In this document: one piece after another, positions 43,310-46,838 of the stretch
How positions within the stretch are numbered: the first letter of the stretch is position 1
How the letters are laid out: the number at the start of each line of letters is the position of its first letter
NCBI GenBank assembly: GCA_034189165.1
Contig: JAXHVN010000048.1
Span: 1-46,838 of the forward strand
DNA from: JAASSS01 sp021767745
GTDB lineage: Bacteria > Pseudomonadota > Gammaproteobacteria > UBA5335
DNA length: 46,838 bases
Direction: 5' to 3'
Position numbers and translations under genes: made by a program
Notes under the pieces: generated by a model
Database searches by the model: none
Seen by the model: the letters and a program-made list of their open reading frames with translations, nothing else
Told to the model about the DNA's origin: nothing

Positions 43310-45319
43310 GTGCGCCTGAATCCGCAACAAGACGCTGCCGTGCGCCATGTCGAGGGGCCGCTGCTGGTGCTGGCCGGCGCCGGCAGCGGCAAGACGCGCG
43401 TGATCATCCGCAAGATCGTGCATCTGGCCGAGTCCTGCGCGGTGCCGGCCGATCGCATCATCGCCGTCACCTTCACCAACAAGGCCGCGCAGGAGATGAA
43501 GCGGCGGCTCGGCCGGGCACTGGGCGGCGGGCGGGGGCCTGCCATCTCCACCTTCCATCGCCTAGGCCTGCGCATCATCCAGCAGGACCCGCCCGCGTTC
43601 GGCCTGCGCGCCGGCTACACCATCTTCGATGCGCAGGACACGCTGGCGCTGCTGCGCGAGTTGACCCACCGCCAGACGGATGTGGGCGAGGCGGAGCAGA
43701 AGACGCTGCAGGCACAGGTGTCCGCCTGGAAGAACGCGCTGCTGACGCCGGCGGAAGTGGCGCGCCGGGCCGGGGCGGAGCTGGCCAGTGCGGCGGCGCT
43801 GTTCGAGGCCTACGAGCGGCATCTGCGCGCCTACAATGCGCTCGACTTCGACGATCTGATCGTGCGCCCCGTGCTGCAGCTGACGGCCGATCAGGCCCTG
43901 CGGGAGCGTTGGCAGCAGCGCCTCGGCCACCTGCTGGTGGACGAGTACCAGGACACCAACGCGGCCCAGTACGCGCTGATGAAACTGCTGGTCGGCCGCG
44001 TGACGCCGTTCACGGTGGTGGGCGATGACGACCAGTCGATCTACGCCTGGCGAGGCGCCCGCCCGGAAAACCTGCACGACCTGCAGCAGGACTTCCCGCG
44101 CCTGCGCGTGGTCAAGCTGGAACAGAACTACCGTTCCACCCGCACGATCCTCACCGCCGCCAACACGCTGATCGCCGGCAATCCTCACCTGTTCGAGAAG
44201 CGGCTGTGGAGCGAGCTGGGCCCCGGCGACCCGATTCGGGTGTGGGCCTGCGGCGATGGTGAGGCCGAGGTCGCGCGCGTGGTCGCCGACCTGCTCACCC
44301 GCCGCTTCCAGGCCGGGGGTGGCTATGGCGGCTTTGCCATTCTGTATCGCAGCAATCATCAGGCCCGGCCGTTCGAACAGGCGCTGCGCGAGCACGGCGT
44401 GCCCTACCAGATCACCGGTGGTCCGGCCTTCTTCGATGCTGCCGAGGTGCGTGACGTGCTGGCCTACCTGCGTCTGGCCGTGAACCCGGACGACGACGCC
44501 GCCTTCCTGCGCATCATCAACACGCCACGCCGCGAGCTCGGCGCCGCCACCCTGGAGCGGCTGGGCAACTATGCGCAACGGCGCGGGGTGAGCATGCTGG
44601 CGGCCTGCCGCGAGATGGCGCTGACGCTGGAGGTGGGCGAGCGGGCGTGCGAGCGGCTGGTCACCTTCGCCGAGTTCCTCGAGCACATGCACCGGCTGGC
44701 GGAGACCGAGCCACCCGTGGCGTGCGTGCGCCGCCTGCTGGAGGCCATCGAGTACGACGCCTGGCTGCTGGAACAGTCGCGTGACCGTCGCGCCGCCGAA
44801 CGCCGCCAGCGCAACGTCGCCGAGCTGATCGGCTGGTTCGAGCGGCTGGAACAGCGCTGGGAGGATGAGGCGCCCACACTGGCCGCCGTGCTGGCCCATC
44901 TTGCCCTGCTGGACGTGCTGGAGCGCCAGCGTGACGACGCCGCCAGCGACCAGGTGCAGCTGATGACGCTACACAGCGCCAAGGGGTTGGAGTTCGACCA
45001 CGTCTATCTGGTCGGCATGGAGGAGAACCTCCTGCCGCACCGCAACGCGCTGGAAGCGCAGACGCTGGAGGAAGAGCGCCGTCTGGCCTACGTCGGCATC
45101 ACGCGGGCGCGACGCAGCCTGACGCTGACCTGTGCGCTCAAGCGTCGGCAGGGGGGCGAGGAGGTGGACTGTGAACCCAGCCGGTTCCTGGCGGAGCTGC
45201 CGGCGGAGCTGCTGGCCTGGGAGCGAGCCGATGCCGCCGTCGCGCCGGCCGAGCGCAAGGCCCGTGGCGCGGCGCACATGGCCAAGCTCAAGGCCATGCT
45301 GCAGCAGGATCCAGATTGA
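43310..45319 (+). CDS. rep: ATP-dependent DNA helicase Rep
   Basis: The protein has 669 residues from a GTG at 43310, chosen because Rep begins at the LNPQQxAAV segment; a TTG 51 bp upstream is less likely. SF1 motifs are present: LVLAGAGSGKTRVI, VTFTNKAAQEM, LVDEYQDTN, VVGDDDQSIYAWRGA, QNYRST, LMTLHSAKGLEFDHVYLVG and AYVGITRARRSL. Rep clears replication-fork blocks. It follows comM and ends at a strong hairpin. Confidence 0.95.
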   Translation: MRLNPQQDAAVRHVEGPLLVLAGAGSGKTRVIIRKIVHLAESCAVPADRIIAVTFTNKAAQEMKRRLGRALGGGRGPAISTFHRLGLRIIQQDPPAFGLRAGYTIFDAQDTLALLRELTHRQTDVGEAEQKTLQAQVSAWKNALLTPAEVARRAGAELASAAALFEAYERHLRAYNALDFDDLIVRPVLQLTADQALRERWQQRLGHLLVDEYQDTNAAQYALMKLLVGRVTPFTVVGDDDQSIYAWRGARPENLHDLQQDFPRLRVVKLEQNYRSTRTILTAANTLIAGNPHLFEKRLWSELGPGDPIRVWACGDGEAEVARVVADLLTRRFQAGGGYGGFAILYRSNHQARPFEQALREHGVPYQITGGPAFFDAAEVRDVLAYLRLAVNPDDDAAFLRIINTPRRELGAATLERLGNYAQRRGVSMLAACREMALTLEVGERACERLVTFAEFLEHMHRLAETEPPVACVRRLLEAIEYDAWLLEQSRDRRAAERRQRNVAELIGWFERLEQRWEDEAPTLAAVLAHLALLDVLERQRDDAASDQVQLMTLHSAKGLEFDHVYLVGMEENLLPHRNALEAQTLEEERRLAYVGITRARRSLTLTCALKRRQGGEEVDCEPSRFLAELPAELLAWERADAAVAPAERKARGAAHMAKLKAMLQQDPD

Positions 45320-45323
45320 GGGC

Positions 45324-45354
45324 GGGGCGGCGCCGAGCGTACCGGCGCCGCCCC
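45324..45354. terminator. Bidirectional hairpin between rep and cytochrome c
   Basis: A 12-bp perfect GC stem (GGGGCGGCGCCG 45324-45335 with 45343-45354) and 7-nt loop sit between convergent genes. No clear T-tract is present. Confidence 0.65.
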
Positions 45355-45361
45355 GGCGGAC

Positions 45362-45856
45362 TCAGCGCTCGATGCCGGACTCGGCCAGCATGTGCGCCAC
45401 TGCCGCTTCCACCTCGTCATCGCTCAGGCTCGGGTTGCCGCCCTTGGCCGGCATCGCGTTGAAGCCGTTGATCGCGTGCTGCACCAGGGTGGCGTAGTCG
45501 CGCTCGGCGAGGCGGCCCTGCCAGGCGGCGGTATCGCCGACCCGCGGCGCGTTCATCACCCCGCTTGCGTGGCAGGTGGCGCACACCTGCGCATTGACCT
45601 CGGCGCCGGAGAGCGGCTCGCCGCCGGCCTCGGCTGCGGCCTGCTGCACAGGCGGCGGCGCATCGCCGGTGCGGACTTCGCCGATCGGTGCCATCCGCTC
45701 CTCCAGCAGGGCGACGGCGCGCGGGTCGAGCGCCCGGTCCCGCTGGGAAAACGCCGCGAGGCCGCCAGCGAACAGGGCGATGAGCACGGCCAACAGGACC
45801 ATGGCGACCATGAGGACGATCATGGGCCGCAACGAACTGGTTTCGGAATTCGACAC
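45362..45856 (-). CDS. Membrane-anchored cytochrome c5-type protein
   Basis: The 164-residue protein has an N-terminal uncleaved-type helix (about 11-33) and a class I cytochrome c domain with heme motif CATCH (Cys92, Cys95, His96) and a probable Met ligand in GFNAMPAKGG. It should carry electrons in the periplasm. A good promoter precedes it and it converges on rep. Confidence 0.92.
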   Translation of the reverse strand: MSNSETSSLRPMIVLMVAMVLLAVLIALFAGGLAAFSQRDRALDPRAVALLEERMAPIGEVRTGDAPPPVQQAAAEAGGEPLSGAEVNAQVCATCHASGVMNAPRVGDTAAWQGRLAERDYATLVQHAINGFNAMPAKGGNPSLSDDEVEAAVAHMLAESGIER

Positions 45857-45912
45857 GAACCGCTCCGGGGATGACGACAGGATGACCGCTCTGACGCGGT
45901 GTGCGGCGGCAG

Positions 45913-45941
45913 AGTATACCGGTGCATCCGGGCCGGGCCAA
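45913..45941 (-). promoter_or_regulatory. Sigma-70-type promoter of the cytochrome gene
   Basis: On the minus strand TTGGCC (45941-45936), a 17-bp spacer, and TATACT (45918-45913) form a near-consensus -35/-10 pair. It lies about 57 bp upstream of the ATG. Confidence 0.65.
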
Positions 45942-46022
45942 CGCGGCCCGTGGACGGCGCCGGCGCCAGCGGTTATCCTTCCCGGCCCACGCCCCGCGTG
46001 GCGTTGCCGCTCACGGCATCAC

Positions 46023-46099
46023 GCGCCCGTAGCTCAGTTGGATAGAGTGTCGGCCTCCGAAGCCGAAGGTCGCAGGTTCGAATCCTGCCGGGCGCGCCA
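46023..46099 (+). tRNA. tRNA-Arg (anticodon CCG)
   Basis: The 77-nt gene folds as a cloverleaf: acceptor GCGCCCG (46023-46029) with CGGGCGC (46089-46095), anticodon stem TCGGC/GCCGA with loop CTCCGAA (anticodon CCG), T-arm GCAGG-TTCGAAT-CCTGC, discriminator G and encoded CCA. It reads CGG codons. Confidence 0.97.
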
Positions 46100-46222
46100 T
46101 TCATTGCTTTTCTTCTCCTCGGCTTCCCTCCAGGACCCGCAGTCCGCATTGTCGGCAGCATTGTGGGCGACCCACTGAAGCCCGGCGCGGTCTGCGAGTT
46201 CGTGATGGCGGCCGCTGGACGA

Positions 46223-46345
46223 TCATCGCGACGAGTGCGACGAGGGGACCTCTTTCCAACCAGGGATCGTTTCGGCGAACTTCAGCAGGCTCTCGAGTGT
46301 GCCGTGGATGAGGCCGTAATGGTCATCGGCGTCGCTGTGTCCCAT
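46223..46345 (-). CDS. Possible 40-residue ORF
   Basis: The frame from ATG 46345 encodes MGHSDADDHYGLIHGTLESL followed by LKFAETIPGWKEVPSSHSSR. The amino-acid make-up is protein-like, but only AAGG very close to the ATG could serve as ribosome site. It could be a remnant or a coincidental frame. Confidence 0.25.
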   Translation of the reverse strand: MGHSDADDHYGLIHGTLESLLKFAETIPGWKEVPSSHSSR

Positions 46346-46457
46346 CCTTCATCCGCGTAAGGGCCCGCGACATCGATTTAGGGCTCTTTAGGGAAGGGCT
46401 TGTACGACCCGAATCGCTCATGAGCGAAAACGGATCTACCCTGGGCCAGCGCGAGCG

Positions 46458-46474
46458 ACCGACGGGGGGTCGGT
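46458..46474. repeat. Small palindrome
   Basis: ACCGAC (46458-46463), loop of five G, and GTCGGT (46469-46474) pair perfectly. It directly precedes the larger inverted repeat and may be part of the same element. Confidence 0.5.
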
Positions 46475-46482
46475 CCGAGACT

Positions 46483-46516
46483 GTCCGCTTTCGGCGATAG
46501 ACGAGGCAAAGCGGAC
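46483..46516. repeat. Inverted repeat behind the tRNA
   Basis: GTCCGCTTT (46483-46491) and AAAGCGGAC (46508-46516) are perfect complements around a 16-base loop. Similar GTCCGCTTT...AAAGCGGAC words occur in intergenic repeats of many proteobacteria; this is recollection, not tested here. It may be a copy of a dispersed repeat. Confidence 0.6.
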
Positions 46517-46838
46517 GTTCGGTTTGCGCGCCCATGGCGGACGTGCCGTAGATCGGCACGGCGTCCCGACACTGGCCTTTCGAGCCACATGCGGCAGTCC
46601 CGCTTCGCCATCTCCAACAGGTCGTTTCGGGAAAGCAACTCAGCCATGGGCCGATCTCGCCTTGGCCATGCCGTTGTAGAACGTTCTTGCCTACGCCAAA
46701 AGCCCGCCGAACCGGCTTGCCCCGTGACAACGCTGTCATCGATGCGGCCGGTACGAGAGCGAGAAAAGCGCATCTGGGAAGACCCTTGCTGAAGCGCGCA
46801 GCGTCCTCGCCGGATCGGCTTATCCTCTTGCCTCCGGC

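Larger units (their letters stand above)
46100..46838. other. tRNA-distal region without a convincing gene
   Basis: I see no confidently assignable gene in about 740 bp. Contents are one possible 40-codon frame (46223-46345, minus), two nearby palindromes, and scattered short frames in all phases without homology I recognise. Downstream flanks of tRNA genes are frequent integration sites, but no integrase and no second copy of the tRNA 3' end is visible. Confidence 0.5.

Noticed and set aside
41258..43558. Very long open frame antisense to ubiK, comM and the rep start
   Set aside because: It lies fully opposite genes with complete family motifs, has a His/Arg/Gln/Gly-rich make-up typical of shadow frames in GC-rich DNA, and shows no ribosome site.
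46323..46773. Two overlapping leftward frames of about 130 codons behind the tRNA
   Set aside because: They are Arg/Ser-rich, overlap each other and the palindromes, and have no ribosome site or known motif; listed only as region content.
1..46838. CRISPR arrays, prophage or insertion sequences
   Set aside because: No regularly spaced repeats, cas genes, transposase, integrase or phage structural genes were seen.

Overview
The window (46.8 kb, very GC-rich) looks like a stretch of ordinary gammaproteobacterial chromosome. The evidence is the argH / algZ-algR-hemC-hemD-hemX-hemY block known from Pseudomonas and relatives, the ubiK-comM and glnK-amtB pairs, a Rep helicase, a cytochrome c5-type protein, TorF-type porin, MlaEFD-type ABC genes and biosynthetic arginine decarboxylase. 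High GC, acidic proteins and the gene set would fit a halophilic or Ectothiorhodospiraceae/Chromatiales-like lineage. That placement is inference; no rRNA is present to confirm it.

Layout. 1-3.1 kb: YhbH-type VWA protein (cut by the left edge) and PrkA kinase, both leftward. 3.3-8 kb: diguanylate cyclase, small membrane and lipoproteins, a TraF-like outer-membrane protein, a YkvA protein and a DUF1269 protein. 8-15.8 kb: PHB-depolymerase-type esterase, then a rightward run of PhoD phosphatase, YfcE-like phosphodiesterase, host-attachment protein, MtgA, YqaA/DedA protein, membrane-anchored Mrr-like protein and Na/Pi cotransporter. 15.8-16.6 kb: an AT-richer island holding a small membrane-protein gene interrupted by an in-frame amber codon. 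16.6-21.8 kb: phytase-like beta-propeller protein and a P-type ATPase. 21.8-28.6 kb: leftward algZ-algR-hemC-hemD-hemX-hemY plus an epimerase. 28.6-30.7 kb: argH and a small outer-membrane protein. 30.7-37.0 kb: leftward speA, hydroxyacid dehydrogenase, mlaE, mlaF, mlaD and pqiC-like lipoprotein, all overlapping. 37-38.4 kb: speE and a DUF4124 protein. 38.4-41.4 kb: nitrogen module (torF porin, glnK, amtB, second PII). 41.4-45.4 kb: ubiK, comM, rep. 45.4-46.8 kb: cytochrome c, tRNA-Arg(CCG), and about 740 bp with no convincing gene.

The clearest regulatory logic is at the nitrogen module. Two TGCAC-N7-GTGCA-type sites (NtrC consensus) lie upstream of a good sigma-54 -24/-12 element, in the order and spacing expected for activation of torF-glnK-amtB. 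A strong terminator follows amtB, and a second PII gene lies beyond it.

I see no CRISPR array, prophage, integron or complete insertion sequence. The most unusual items are the amber-split island gene, the apparent ATA start of mlaE inside a six-gene overlapping operon, the membrane-anchored Mrr-like protein with an altered active-site motif, and the repeat-like DNA behind the tRNA.
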